From Lyophyllum atratum (lineage: Eukaryota; Basidiomycota; Agaricomycetes; Agaricales; Lyophyllaceae): a DNA stretch of 64,000 bases. The translations under genes were made by a program, and so were the position numbers. Where the stretch lies: positions 682,001-746,000 of the forward strand of contig JACGCN010000021.1 in NCBI GenBank assembly GCA_014905825.1, given 5' to 3'. Shown here one piece after another: positions 1 to 11,810 of the stretch. The stretch's first letter is position 1, and every line of letters starts with the position of its first letter. The notes under the pieces are model-generated. The model saw nothing but the letters and a program-made list of their open reading frames with translations. It searched no databases and was not told where the DNA came from.

Positions 1-57
1 ACTTGTAGGAACCTCTAACTGATCTCTTGATGACCCTACTCATGATTTTTCCGACAG

Positions 58-738
58 CCGCACCAGAAAACGGCCCTCCAGAAAACATCGCATGACCTCC
101 AGCTGTCTCTGGTAGCGTTCCAACGCGCACAACAAGTCAGTGCTGAGAGACAAAGGACAGTTGTGCAAGGCGTCAAACTAGCTGTCGAAGATGATCAACC
201 ATTATCCTCTCCGTGATTATCTCCCACCCACGTCCAAGTGCGGTCGAAATCTAACGCTATGCAGATCTCACGAGGATTCCGACCCTACGACTCTGCGACA
301 AGCCCAAATTCTCCAATCCCAGCTCTCCCCTCATGAGCTTGCCTACCAAGAATCTCTCATTCAGGAGCGCGAAGCGGAAATACAGGAGATAGAGAGTGGC
401 ATGCATGAGCTTGCAGAAATATTCAGAGACTTGGGAACGCTTGTTGGGGAGCAGGGCCAAATGATTGGTGAGTGCTCATCCCCTTACCTCTGTATACCTC
501 GACCGATACCCTGCTCTCAGATGTTGTAGGAAACAACATCTTCTCGGTGGCGAACGACACAGCGGACGCCGCACAAGAGCTTACTACAGCACATGAATAC
601 CAAAGGAAAGCGGGCCGACGTGCAGCTTGCCTTATGTTGGTTCTAGCCGTTGTCGTCGCTGTAGTTCTGCTTGCTGTGGGTTTTTCCTGCAACTTCTTGG
701 GCTTATGTACTTACCATGCCCTACAGATATTATCATGA
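58..738 (+). CDS. Endosomal/vacuolar t-SNARE (syntaxin, Pep12/STX7-like), 3' part
   Basis: This is the C-terminal part of a syntaxin that drives membrane fusion at endosomes or the vacuole; the 5' part lies outside the window. Exons read 58-212, 265-467 and 521-738, with introns of 52 and 53 nt in GT-AG form. The first exon gives the end of the N-terminal helical region (VAFQRAQQVSAERQ). The second carries the Qa-SNARE helix (ESLIQEREAEIQEIESGMHE, then the central LGTLVGEQGQMID). The third has the basic linker and a hydrophobic C-terminal anchor of about 20 residues. A possible further in-frame intron at 676-726 would leave the stop codon unchanged but shorten the tail. The family (syntaxin with SNARE motif plus C-terminal anchor) is clear; the exact paralogue is inferred from the ESLIQERE segment, which is typical of Pep12/STX7. 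Confidence 0.85.
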
Positions 739-1475
739 TACCCCATTTTTCTTTTGTGGAATTATATACTAACTATAATGGTAATTATCTTTCGTGACTT
801 CTATCGCTGCCTTTCTGTTTTCAAGTCCCCGTATCATTAAGTCTACGAACTCTTAGCCTGAGCGATCAGGTCCCGTGAACGTTTGTATCATTATTTGAAT
901 GGACATTGGTTGACATTTTCTCCTAAATGAAAGTTGGACACCTTCGGCGGTGAGCAGTATCTCGGAACCAAAACCCAACATGATGATAACAAGCGTTGTG
1001 CTATTTTTAGATACAGTAGGGGCTGCAAACAAGCACAAAGTTCAACCCTGGGCAACTTCAGCGAATCGGCTGCTTCTGTTTGGCGGACAGGCGGACCGGC
1101 AGCAGAATGAACACTTGTATGTTATGCCGCCCGGAGCTTCCTTCTACTGGTCATCTGGAGTCTCGCAACGGCTATACATCGGTAAGCATTGGATCCCAAT
1201 TCCCCTATGTGAGTTTTAATCGAACTCCATGGCAACATCTGAGTGCCCCATGCCCAAAATGTCGAAATTCTGAGTTACTCGAAGGCTTATCAGTCGCGTC
1301 TTCCGCAATGTCGTCTGACTGCGTGCTTAATCGTCGGACCTATGAAATTCCGGATACTCTCCAGCTCGTACTCATGACGACTTACCGAAAACGGACTCCA
1401 GCCGACTGGCAAGACTTTAAAGCAAAGACGCTTTCTTGGCTGTGACTTCACACTTCACGTCCTTTAAAGCAATTG
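739..1475. other. Intergenic, no supported gene
   Basis: There are only short ORFs in competing frames (for example 950-1219 and 1080-1445). None has splice-supported continuation or a recognisable motif. The last part must hold the promoter of the AA9 gene, but I see no canonical TATA box. Confidence 0.5.
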
Positions 1476-2796
1476 ATGCGTGTCTTCTTCGCGTTCCTCA
1501 TAGCAGTGTCGACGCAGCTTGTAGCGGCGCATTGTAAGTTTGACTTATCCCAGCCTCTTAGCACTCTGTTGATTTTCATCCCTTCCCCAATAATTGTAGA
1601 TACCTTCCCTGATCTCATTGTCAATGGCACAACGACAACCGACTGGCAATACGTCCGAATTACCGCAAACCATTACTCCAATGGACCTGTAAGTGCGGGA
1701 CTACCAGAGCTTCCGAGAAGAAGCTCAATGCAATTTCAGGTGACCGACGTTACGAGCTCCGCGATCCGGTGCTACGAGCTGGATTCGACAGCTGCGACCT
1801 CCGCTGGAATTGCAACTGTCGCTGCAGGTTCGACGGTTGGGTTCAAAGCTGACAACACCATGGGCCATCCTGGGGTAGCGTATCACTGTCACATGTGAGA
1901 CGGCCGTCATTTGATATCACCACCCACAGTACTTCTCTGCCTATTTGAGTCCCGCAAGTCCCGCCGCCAACTCTAACAGCGCTGGACTAGGCAAAACATG
2001 GTAATGATCTGAGATCGTGACATAAAGCTCCACGCGCTTATTTGAATTTGGCCGTTCAGGTTCAAGATCTGGGAATGGGCGCCGGCCTGGGGGGCTAGTA
2101 CGGGACTGGTCTTCGCTTCGGAAAGTGCGTCGAAAAGCCGCTTTCGCATTGTCTCATTCCTTATGCACTCGGTGGTCCAGACATCCAGCAATTCACATTT
2201 ACCATACCTAAGAATACGCCCAACGGGTAAGTAGCACCTGACTCACAATTCGACAATTGATTCAATTATTCTTCCCTCGCAGCCAGTACTTGCTACGAGG
2301 TAGGTTGGCAGTGTATCCACTGTCGTCACGAGTTCCAACGAAGAATAACAAGGGGAACAAATTGCATTGCACGTAGCGGGGACCACTGGAGGCGCCCAGG
2401 TCATAATCATCACTGATATTTCCGATGAATACTGATATGGCCTTTCTAGTTCTACATTGCATGTGCGCAGATCAACGTTGTTGGCGGAGGCAACGGGTCG
2501 CCCAGTCCCACGGTCTCCTTCCCAGGTATGTGGCATCACTCGAAAATCCGAAAGCAGAACCTCAATGCCTTTCTTTATAGGTGCTTACTCCGCCAGTGAC
2601 CCTGGAATTTTAATCAGTAAGTTCTGACATAGCCATCGATAAGTCTTCGCTGATCAATTATCTCAGACATCTACGCCCTTCCCAGCGGGTACTCTGGTTA
2701 TAAAGCTCGTGAGTCGTGATATTTTGGGACGCCACCGCGTTCTTGTTGCTGATTAGATTCGCTCCATAGCCGGCCCTGCCGTCTGGAAAGGTTGAA
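1476..2796 (+). CDS. AA9 lytic polysaccharide monooxygenase (secreted)
   Basis: This is a copper enzyme that cleaves crystalline cellulose oxidatively outside the cell. Twelve small exons (1476-1533, 1600-1688, 1740-1874, 1930-2000, 2060-2124, 2181-2226, 2283-2299, 2353-2399, 2450-2525, 2581-2616, 2667-2708, 2771-2796) sum to 708 nt, or 235 residues, all with GT-AG introns. The signal peptide [18 protein letters not shown] is followed directly by His, the N-terminal ligand of the AA9 histidine brace. The second His is in NTMGHPG, and the axial Tyr with its neighbouring Gln is in [23 protein letters not shown] and the terminal GPAVWKG are family signatures. There is no CBM1, so this is a single-domain form. 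The ATG is chosen over an upstream TTG because it opens the signal peptide. A degraded relative lies 2 kb downstream. Confidence 0.93.
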
Positions 2797-4920
2797 ATCA
2801 ACTTCTCCCTTGCATTCAATTCCTTCCGATATACTCGTCATGTTTGTAACGAGGCGTCTTAATTTACTTTCTCCCATGCTCCCCATCAATGGCCCAACGT
2901 CCTTCGAGCTTTGCGCACGATGCACGTCGTGGTTACGATAGCAAAGAAGTCATAAGTTGTCGTTTTCGGACATCTCAGTTCCCATGCCTTACGCATAACG
3001 GGAGCGTGTCAATGGCCGGACTGACCGACTTCTTTTGACAGGTGCAGATAGGGCAAGTTGGACCCCATCAGCGTGCCTAGAGCGAGAGCGAATTAGCCAG
3101 CCATGCGTTAATTCGTTCCTGTTTGCTGAACCTTTGACTAGTCTCAAGGTACGTCCTGTTCGTTTGACCACACCCAACAGCTTTCCAGGGCGGACGATAA
3201 TATCGATTGAGGCCGATGTAGACCTTCGGGGTATCCCCCTTTGACTTCCGATCATGTTTAGCTCTATGAAGCCAAGTTCCAGGGGATGTATTTCCCTCTT
3301 GATAAAATCAAGTCGCATTCACCATCAATCGAACCTTGCTTGGAAGAAGGCCCCCATCGTACCGCCCCTTTGAAAGCCATCAGCATCTTGTGTATTGTTT
3401 TCTCAGCCGACGAATGTTCCCCCTACCGACGAAGCTTCCTGTCGCAGCCATATAAGGGTTCCATGTCCGAAGGACGTACCCCCACATGGACTCTTCATCG
3501 ATTCCAATGCTGTCTAAATGGTGTGTGTACTTACCTCAGCCGGTGTGACCCTGCATCGCCCCCAGTGAAACATCCCGGACCCACTACAAAAGCGTAGGCG
3601 ATGATGCTGCATGCTGCACACCTCACAGCTCTCTACGTGACTCGAAGTTAGCCTCCCGCGTATACAAGAATACCTACCACAGCCAGCCTCCACTACACGA
3701 CAGCGTTTAGCGACGATGAAGGCGTGGTTTTTAGCTTTTACTGTTGTTTTGATCCTAGGTGAGTGTTGTTCTACTCGCAACTACCGGATGGTCGTTAAGC
3801 GATGCGACCAGTTCTCTTTATGTGCGCTGTAAGCTATGTCTCCGACTACATCCTGAAGCGGCGGCGCCGGGGCGGGCGTTTCTTTGCGCCACGACCTCTG
3901 CTACCAAGCTATTATTCATTACCGCCTATCACGACTCGCACCTTGCAACTACTCCATTCTACCTTCCACTCGTACTCGGAGAGAGGCCCGAGAATACCAT
4001 GGGATGCCCAAAATATTACACCGCAGCCCCCATCGCCTGCCGTACTGAACGACAGTGTTCTTGAACGAATCCTTCTTCAACATGTAAGCTTGGGTCTGAG
4101 GTTCTAACTCTTGGACTCTCCCACTCAACTGACAGGGTGTTCTACAGCAGACGGATTGCCCCGATTGTCCGTATCGCAGTTATTGCCGCTGTCTCCATTG
4201 GCTAGGAACCACCAATTCATTCATGTATAATGTGGCGTCTGCCAGTCATTCGCATTCGTAGATCTTAGGCCAGCTGTGAGTTCCTTCACTCGCGCATTTC
4301 TTAGGGATGCTGACGAAAGTCTAGGGACATGTATACCTGAACAGTTTATACCCCGTACAAAGTTTTTACGCCTCATGATTCATCCAACGCCTGCAAACCT
4401 CCCTCGCTCGCATATTAAACTTGCTAATACTCGACGTCCTCTTCCATGCCAGCACTTCGCTGCATCGCGAAACGGACTTCGCCGTTGCCCACCTCCCAGC
4501 AAGCGTAACGCTGCCGTTTCACATTCACCGATCGAACGGACAGATCCCCGTCACGCCGCGTCCGTCAGTCCACACCAGATGTCTACAAACATACATTCAC
4601 TGCGCCCTATCAGCTCAGCCGCCTATCCAGAAGCAGGAGCTCATGGCGCTTTAACTCAAGTCTAAGGCCCAGGTCGCTCCAACTTCACACTCGTCGGCAT
4701 ACCAGACCCATCGCCGCGGTCTTACGCAATTGTCTACCCCTGCCCCGCCAATCCTATCCAGTATCACGCCCCATCAATCCTATACCCCGCGACTCTAGTC
4801 AGAGAGCGTCCAAACTCACACATCCTACCCAACAACAGACTTCAACTAGAATAACCCTCGCCCGTTCCATCGATTTCTCTCTGCGCGACAGCTCCATATT
4901 TTATGACTGTGTGAGACAGG
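2797..4920. other. Weak ORF fragments between LPMO and its pseudogene
   Basis: No gene can be supported. ORFs are short and switch frame (3035-3244, 3286-3597, 3802-4107, 4276-4665). At 3715 an ATG opens a signal-peptide-like stretch (MKAWFLAFTVVLIL) ending at a possible GT donor, but no convincing second exon could be joined. The stretch may hold remnants of decayed genes. Confidence 0.35.
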
Positions 4921-5674
4921 ACCTTCCCAAACCTAAACGTCAATGGCGGAACATCGTCAGAGTGGCAATACGTTAGGATGACGGCGGACCAATCGCAAGG
5001 CCCGGTAAGCCTTCTATTGTGCGAAATATAGAACATCGTCACTGATAAAGGAAATGTAGGTCACTTATCTGCAAAGCTCGGCGATTCGTTGCTACGAGCT
5101 AGATTCTGCTTCTGCGACGTCGGCTGGGATCGCAACCGTGACTGCTGGGTCAACTGTCGGGTTCTTGAAGGCTATCAATACGATAGGACACCCCGGTGTA
5201 CGTATTGCATGGATGACCTGAGATGAATTCAAACTGATCAGAACCCAGTACTCCTCGGCATGTATAACTCCTGCAAGTCCTGCTGCAAATTCCAACAGCG
5301 CTGTCTCGGAAAAACATGGTCAGAGCGCCACTTCATTTAATCATCATAAACAAAGTTGGAATGAAATCTACCGGCCCAAGATCTGGGCCGGTAAGTCATT
5401 CGCATGTATCACAGCAATATGCTAGAAATCCCTGTACTCAGAAATCCTGTTCCAGATGCTTATTCCGCCAGTGACCCAGGAATTCTACTCGATGCGCTCA
5501 GAATCTTCAAACAATCTAGTGCTTCCCACTACAGCCGTTCACTTGGACAGATATCTATGCACTACCATCCGGGTATTCAGACTACATAGCTCGTGAGTTG
5601 TAACACTAAAGATTATCCTACACTGGTGCTGACTCCCTTGATCATCAGCTGGTCCGGCTGTTTGGAAAGGTTGA
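4921..5674 (+). pseudogene. Decayed second copy of the AA9 LPMO
   Basis: Exon remnants follow the order of the intact gene at 1476-2796. TFPNLNVNGG and EWQYVRM are followed by an intron from about 4987. [20 protein letters not shown] and NTIGHPG follow, then [13 protein letters not shown] one-base deletion relative to the intact copy shifts the frame at the position of GLGKTW. After KIWA the exons encoding the middle of the protein (WAP to VSFPG, including the copper-axial Tyr segment) are missing, and the 3' end resumes with [17 protein letters not shown] and GPAVWKG plus stop. I see no signal-peptide exon upstream. Frameshift, internal loss and missing 5' exon together make a functional product unlikely. 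Confidence 0.85.
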
Positions 5675-7313
5675 ACCTATACTAATCAACCCCGGTGTTA
5701 TTGGACAATCAGAGTCGATACATTGTTCAGTGTGTTCCTACAAGTGTGTCGCACCTTTCCGCGCATGTATGCAACAAGCACTTCTTATTGCCCACTATGC
5801 CAATCATCTGATTCGAACTGCTGTGAGCCCTGATAACGCGGCAACAGCATTCCGTATGGAGCATCTTCCCGATCACTGGCAGCTACGAGCCATCGTTTGA
5901 TGCTCAAAGCAGATGCTGTGAAACCAATGATAACTCTGGCCCTTGGACGTATATAGAGTTCACACAAGACGAATCTACGCTTCCACCCCACAATGATAAT
6001 TCCCGCCAACAACTTGACTCTTAACTCGTCGGCGGAGGAACATACCGAGTATATTCCCTACCCATATCTCATACAGAGTGCGTTTATCGATTTTCAATTA
6101 TATTCTTGCTTGGTCTTACATGCGGCCTTAGGTGGAAATCTATTTATCCTGTTTCTGCTCGCATTCTACGCATTGGCGCTGTGGGATAGGTGGTTGAGCC
6201 TAAGACTCCGAATGGAGGAAAAACAGCGGCTTCTAGCTAGTATGTTTTCCTCCTTCAAATGTATTCCTTCTTGGCTAGACGAATGTTCTAGATACTTTCA
6301 CCAGAGTAAGGGACTATAAATCAACAGACAGTGGAAACCTTTCAGACCAGACGGCCCCTTCTACTAAGCTACCGTCCCCGATTCAGCCACAGCCATCAGG
6401 TCACTGATTTTAAAATACTCCATTGCTACTTTACCTCCCGTCTAGACTATCGTTTAGTATGCTCATTCACTCTTGTACTGTACTGCAATTGCAATCGGTC
6501 ACAAAATGGGTCCAAGGCAGTGGGTGCCTTCTAAATGTTCTCACATGTTCACTGGCGCCTGCCCTGGATGATATCAACATGACAGCTATATAATTATCGC
6601 CATATCAACTTACACCATTGACAGCCTGCTGTGGAGGCCCGAGGAGCCTGTGCTATGTACTTCGACCTGTAGGTTGTGTGGTAAACAATAGTAGGCTCTA
6701 TGCTGCTGATGACATTGAAAGTTCCTGGGCCGCATCACTCGGAATCGATACAGCTGGAGGTCACCTATTCTCGAGATTGTCAGCTGTAGGACTTACTTTA
6801 CGTTAACGCCCAGAATCCTAATTCCAAGATCCAGTGCACGAGGCTCGCTTCAAAGCATGGATTCTAATTATAGATGACGGCTGTGATTGCTTATGCTGTG
6901 AGGTATCTTTCATCATTCAAATAAGACCCTGTGCTATTCCAGTTCTTACCCCAGATTTTACCCAGATGGCGTGGCAAGTGCCTGGCTTGTTTCCCTTCTA
7001 CAGCAGTATGTACGAGTATAAGGGCAAGTGTCGCTGTCAAATCTTCACAGCAGTTTGATATCACGTCCTTGCGGTTTCCTGGGCATTACGCTACCGCCCG
7101 CTCCGAGTCTGGACCTCAGGCGCTGAAAGATGTATAGAAAGCTGCTCGCTCCCTCGATGTCTACCATGGTCTTCCCCCACCTCCTCCTCGGTTGTAGTTC
7201 CAATGCTACAAAGAAGAAGCTCACCTTGCTGCTCCGTCGACCCGGATACGCTTTCCGCACGTAAATGAGCCAACTCATCGCCTTGTAAGGTATGCCTGAC
7301 CCTTCTCTATTAT
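5675..7313. other. Possible remnants of membrane-protein genes
   Basis: Two hydrophobic stretches can be read on the + strand. One, at about 6131-6238 and reachable through an intron ending at 6131, encodes GNLFILFLLAFYALALWD followed by a charged tail. The other begins at 7314 (separate entry). ORFs 6331-6534 and 6618-6806 have no recognisable motif. No complete model could be built. Confidence 0.3.
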
Positions 7314-7701
7314 AGTGATCGTGATCCTTCTATCCATTTTCACCGCTTGCGCGGTATGGTTCACGTGCCGAAGGCTCCAACAGCGGCGAATGTCTAAAAG
7401 ATGGGTTCCTTACCAGCCTTGGGACGTGGCTTCGCTATCACCCTGCAAGCACACGGAATATGTTACATGGGTCCCTCCGATGTCATGCGGTATTCAATTA
7501 CTCGAGGCATGCAGCTCCAAAGAGCAATCATCCACCCAAGCAGTAGGTGATGCCGAGAAAGGCTCCTTGGATGGTAAATATTCAAGCAACCTTGTGTCCT
7601 CAAGATTCAAGCGCTCACATTATATGGCCCCAGAAACTCATTCACTCGCGTACATACCGATACTCCTTCTCTACAAACCTCCTTCCATGGGGAAATTTTG
7701 A
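7314..7701 (+). CDS. Candidate terminal exon of a single-span membrane protein
   Basis: After a likely intron (GTATGC at about 7289 to TATAG at 7313) an open frame starts with a hydrophobic segment of about 18 residues (IVILLSIFTACAVWFTCR). A basic stop-transfer cluster (RRLQQRRMSKR) and about 100 polar residues follow, ending at 7701. Basidiomycetes have many such receptor-like proteins of unknown role, with an extracellular part, one span and a short cytoplasmic tail. The upstream exons are unclear and the gene may be broken. From 7702 to the tetraspanin stop at 8179 I see nothing else that I would call a gene. Confidence 0.3.
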
Positions 7702-8178
7702 CATCCTGCTTGCCGTTCATGCGCTCGTCTCTTTCTCGCCCTTTTTTGAAGCAACTGTCATCCACTGTCGCAGCACGATGTGCAGTTCTATGCCCACACA
7801 CGTCTTGGTTCATGGTTCTGTCCTAAAACTAACACCCCTGATTGTGGTCGTGGAAATGTCCTGCCAGGGAGTCCGTGGTTTCATCTTTTGCTTTCTGTCC
7901 CTTCCGCATACCCTGTCCCCTCCGCCGTCCTACTTATTCCTTACCGGATCTCGTTTGCCTGTAGATCGTATTTCATTACGAAAATTATTTATTCGCTGTG
8001 ATACCACGGGAGATAGTTCCATCTGCGATGCAATAATCAATCTCTTCATGGTTAAGAATGTACTAGGTCCACTAGGAGTCTGCACTGATTCGTATCGGTC
8101 TAACGCGATGACCCTCTCGCTCGAGTCAAGAGAGAGTTGGCAACTCATCAATTGCTGTTCATCGAGGGGCTTCCAAGG

Positions 8179-9904
8179 CTACACATCGGGTCGACCTAAT
8201 TCTTTGAGGATATTATCTGCATCTGCCTTCACGTCCTTCCCACTCAAACGATACTGCTTGGGTGTTATGCCTCTTCCAAAAGTCTTCGTTAGATGATTGG
8301 CGCAGAGCAACGCAACAAAGATGTTGAGAATGTGCAATAGGGCAAGTGCGAACGCGGCCGACCAGATCGTTGCAAGACTGTTCTGTTCAAATCGATAGAG
8401 CTTTCCTTTGCACCCGGGTAATGGAGAACGGGGATAACATTCACTGCTCGGGGTGGCCCCATGTAGCGCGCTATAGTATCCACAACAGTGCAGCGAATCT
8501 TGAATCAAGAGCCGGCCGAGCGGGGTATAGTATTGGCTCCACGAAAGGTTGAGTTTGCGGTCCAGCGAGAATGTTACTCTCTTGTAGCTAACATACCCTA
8601 TCGCTAAAAGTGATACCAGTGCAGGCCATAGGAGCAGGGTATACGCCGCAAGGATTGGGCGGGAGTTTAGGAAGACACCGCAGATCCCGACGAGGGCTGT
8701 GAACACCAGGATCGATGCCGTCAAGGTGATGATGATAAGAAGGTCGTTATCCGCGACGTACATGACATTCGCCTTGTCCCAAGCTGCAATAATCATGGGC
8801 GTCAGTCTATGAATGCACCCCATACAAAGAAGTAGACTGACTTCCGAACCATGTCATTATTGCACAAACCAGACCAATCGCACCATATGAAAAGACGGAT
8901 GACACGGATAGAAGCAGGCACCATTTGGAAAGCGTCCGCGTCTGCTCATCGCCCATCTCAAGGCCCTGACCCTCTTCCATAGCCGCAACGACGGCCTGAG
9001 ACAATTCAGGGCCCATAGCTTCGTTCAGGCCGCCGCTGTGAAGGTCCACCTTCCGCATCGGTTCAGGTGGGGGCCATTTGTGAGTAAACTTGGCCGTAGT
9101 CCCGATTGACGGAATCAGACAGTCGTGCCCAGAATCCACAGAAACAGTCGACGCGGTGCTGAGCGTCGAACGCAAACTCTGATCAGATTCTACACGGACA
9201 GCCTGAGGGCGGCTGGACGCGGGAGGTGAGAACAAGAAAGATGTGGTGGGGATGTGGAAAGACATGAATTTAAGTCCTCTGGGTAGAAAAGAGCGGAAGG
9301 AGCCAGGGACGCGGCGGACATGCGAGCTGAGACTGGTAAAATATGGGGTAGGAAGGCGCTGAGTCTGTATCGCTGCCGTATCGGGTGATCGAGACAGGTC
9401 AGAAGAGCTGCGCGCGACGGCTTGTGGACAAGGCGAGGTTAGTGAAGTTGTCGGGCTTAACGACTCGATAGCGTTCCCATCCAAGTTATGTTGAGGAACA
9501 GGGTAGTCGTTGAAGGTCGGGGCAAATGGCAAGACAGCGGACGGTACTAGGTCCTCCGAATGTGCAACGAGTAAAACTGTATGTTCGTTGGGTGGAGAAC
9601 CTTCACTGTCTGAAGTTGTCGGGCTTAACGACTCGATAGCGTTCCCATCCCAGTTATGTTGAGTAACAGGGTAATCGTTGAAGGTCGGGGCAAATGGCAA
9701 GACAGCGGATGGTACTAGGTCCTCCGAATGTGCAACGAGTAAAACCGTGTGTTCGTTGGCTGGAGGATCTTCACTATCGAACTTGCTGAGCAGGCGTGCC
9801 TCTTCGTCTGGAACCGAGCTCTCCCTCGGTCGACCGCTTGAACGGCGGCGGATATTGCTTGAGGCTCTCTCTGGAATTCCGAGGGAGGGAGTACGGTACT
9901 GCAT
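8179..9904 (-). CDS. Tetraspanin, Tsp2-like, with long N-terminal extension
   Basis: Two exons (9904-8842 and 8783-8179) joined by a 58-nt intron give 555 residues. The C-terminal part has four hydrophobic spans: KWCLLLSVSSVFSYGAIGLV near residue 310, LLIIITLTASILVFTALVG, ILAAYTLLLWPALVSLLA, and the last near IWSAAFALALLHILNIFVAL. A loop between spans 3 and 4 contains the CCG motif (HCCGYYS) and further Cys residues typical of the large extracellular loop of tetraspanins. Fungal tetraspanins organise plasma-membrane domains and have been linked to hyphal growth. About 310 N-terminal residues are Ser/Pro-rich and probably disordered, and they contain a 56-residue tandem duplication. ATG 9904 is used; the frame stays open upstream only through a GTG. 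The Tsp2 assignment is inferred from basidiomycete architecture. Confidence 0.85.
9443..9778 (-). repeat. 168-bp tandem duplication inside the tetraspanin gene
   Basis: Two adjacent copies, 9443-9610 and 9611-9778, differ at only a few bases. The unit is 168 bp, or 56 codons, so the frame is kept. Each copy encodes the same sequence from NEHTVLLVAHSEDLVPSAV to NAIESLSPTTS, with small changes such as VTQHNW against VPQHNL. Confidence 0.95.
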
Positions 9905-10255
9905 AGTAGCTCGATGTCGGTCGTTCGTTGGAGACAACCTGAAGAAGTCAGCCACTCAGCAGGAGCAATGTCACCTACGGATTTCATCAAGGACAGTCAG
10001 CCCACGTCTTCAATCGAGTAAACAGTTTGAGGTTGGATATAAATCCAGTCTAGTCCATATAAATATGCGGACGCTAGTACAATGTTCTGTGCGGGATTGG
10101 TGGGGAACGAGGTTAAGAGAAAAAAGATGCGACAAATATTAATGAATGTTGTTAATGTGCAAAAAAGAGTGGAATGCATGATATATGTGATATGCGGAAT
10201 AGTCAAGCATGAAGTCCATCCAATAAGCTGACAAGGGCTGTCCAGGGTAATGAAT

Positions 10256-11630
10256 TTAGCTGTTTGAAGGGGAAAGTTCAAATGGGCAAGCAGCATCAGA
10301 TATTTGAGTAGCTGCGTGGATTTCGGAAGGAAGGCCCAAAATGCCCATGTCGAGGACAAGGCGGAATTTGAGGGCTAATGCAGATGACCATGAGCAGGTA
10401 TACGTGGGAGGAATTAGCAGTGCGTACGGTCACGTTTGCCCTCGACATAGAGCGTTTTGCTCTTGCATGCATTGTACCAATTCGCCCCTAGGAAGCACAT
10501 CGAAAGATCAGAGGAGCTCATAAATGGAAGAGGCTGCACATACACGTCTGATCTGAAGCATTGGACGCGACATATGTGAAGTTTAGAGGAAGCAAGATCT
10601 CGGGGAAGGATCTGCCAGGAAGGGTCATCTTGTCAAAGCCACCCACTCCAACAAGTCTTTGGGTAGCAAGGTCGTAAACGCTCGCACGGAGGTGCGTGAA
10701 GTGAACGGGTAGATAGTTGCTGTCCGTGTTCACCTGCAGGGCTGCGAAGGCAGGGAAGGAAAAATTCGCAGGCGCCCTATTGAAATAAGTCGGTATAGAT
10801 GCATTCCACGTTCCTGTAGCGGCAACGACTGGTGTCTTATCGTTGAACGAGAATGCAGGAACTCGTGGTATCGTGAATCCGAGGATGATAGCAGCACTGT
10901 GGATCATAGTTAATATGAAGCAAATGCGATGATTGGTACTGGGAGCTCACACAGCACATATGCCAAATAGAACGAAAACGAGGGTCTTCCTAGAGAAGTA
11001 CTTCCCGCAGATGCCTCTCTCGCCCCGGTTCCACGCCTTGAATTTCTCGTGCCGAGACTCCGCCTTTCTCTCCTTGCGTCCCGCCTTGGTCATCTCCCGC
11101 AGTTCCGCACGCCCCCACTCAGGTCCAAGGGCTGGAACAGTGACCATCTCAACGGGGTTCACAGCAGCGCTACCATCCTCTTCCTTATTCGGTGTCGAGG
11201 GCGGCAGTTGGTGATACCTAGGTAGTATATGAGCTCCGTGGCATCACAAGGAGCGACGTCTGGCGCACCCTTTCTCTGTCTGACCAAAGGTAGTGCTATA
11301 TCGAGGGCCAGTATTGTTGAAATCAGAATAAACGTCCCAGATGCCCTCTCCAACGTGGTTAGCCTCTTCCTCGTCCCGGCCGCCCTTCAACGGCTCCTCC
11401 CTTCCGGCATGGAAGAAAGAGCCTCTGTTGTATCCCGCGGTACCTTTGCCGCCGTCATTGAGGGGATCTGTACTTGTGCGGGGAGCTTGCTCTGGATTGA
11501 AGAATGACGAAGCATCATCTCTGGGTCTTCCAGGCGGAGAAGTAGGCGGAAAGTCAGAGTTGAGCGCGTCTAGCGAGCTTTTGCGGCCTCCATAGAAAGA
11601 AGAGACGTTCGATTTGCGGTCATAGTCCAT
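10256..11630 (-). CDS. Single-span membrane protein with LEA-2-like extracellular domain
   Basis: Exons 11630-11269, 11169-10951, 10896-10544, 10487-10428 and 10374-10256 give 370 residues, all with GT-AG introns. The first 120 residues are polar and disordered. Then come a conserved-looking block (VEMVTVPALGPEW), a basic segment (FKAWNRGERGICGKYFSRKT), one hydrophobic span (LVFVLFGICAVAAIILGF) and a beta-rich ectodomain. The ectodomain carries NFSFPAFAALQVNTDSNYLP and FRLVLDMGILGLPS, which resemble the LEA-2 fold (beta-sandwich, often membrane-tethered). Several Asn-X-Ser/Thr sites fit an extracellular or vacuolar domain. I know proteins of this layout in many basidiomycetes but not their function. 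The fourth exon was placed by requiring DQTW-ANWYNACKSK to be continuous. Confidence 0.7.
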
Positions 11631-11810
11631 GGCCACAAGTCAGAATGAAGATGAGAAAAAGAATAGAAAAGGAGTGTCAAGACCGCGGTGGGAAGGAAGT
11701 CACACTTGGGTCACCATGAATGCCGTCACTTAGCCCGGGCCGGGTCCAGATAGGGTATGCTCTAAATACATTGGGAATAAAGTAGTATAGACTGCGTTCT
11801 ACAAGACAAC

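Noticed and set aside
9678..10142. 154-codon ORF on + opposite the tetraspanin start
   Set aside because: It is the antisense shadow of the tetraspanin coding region and runs into intergenic DNA without motif.
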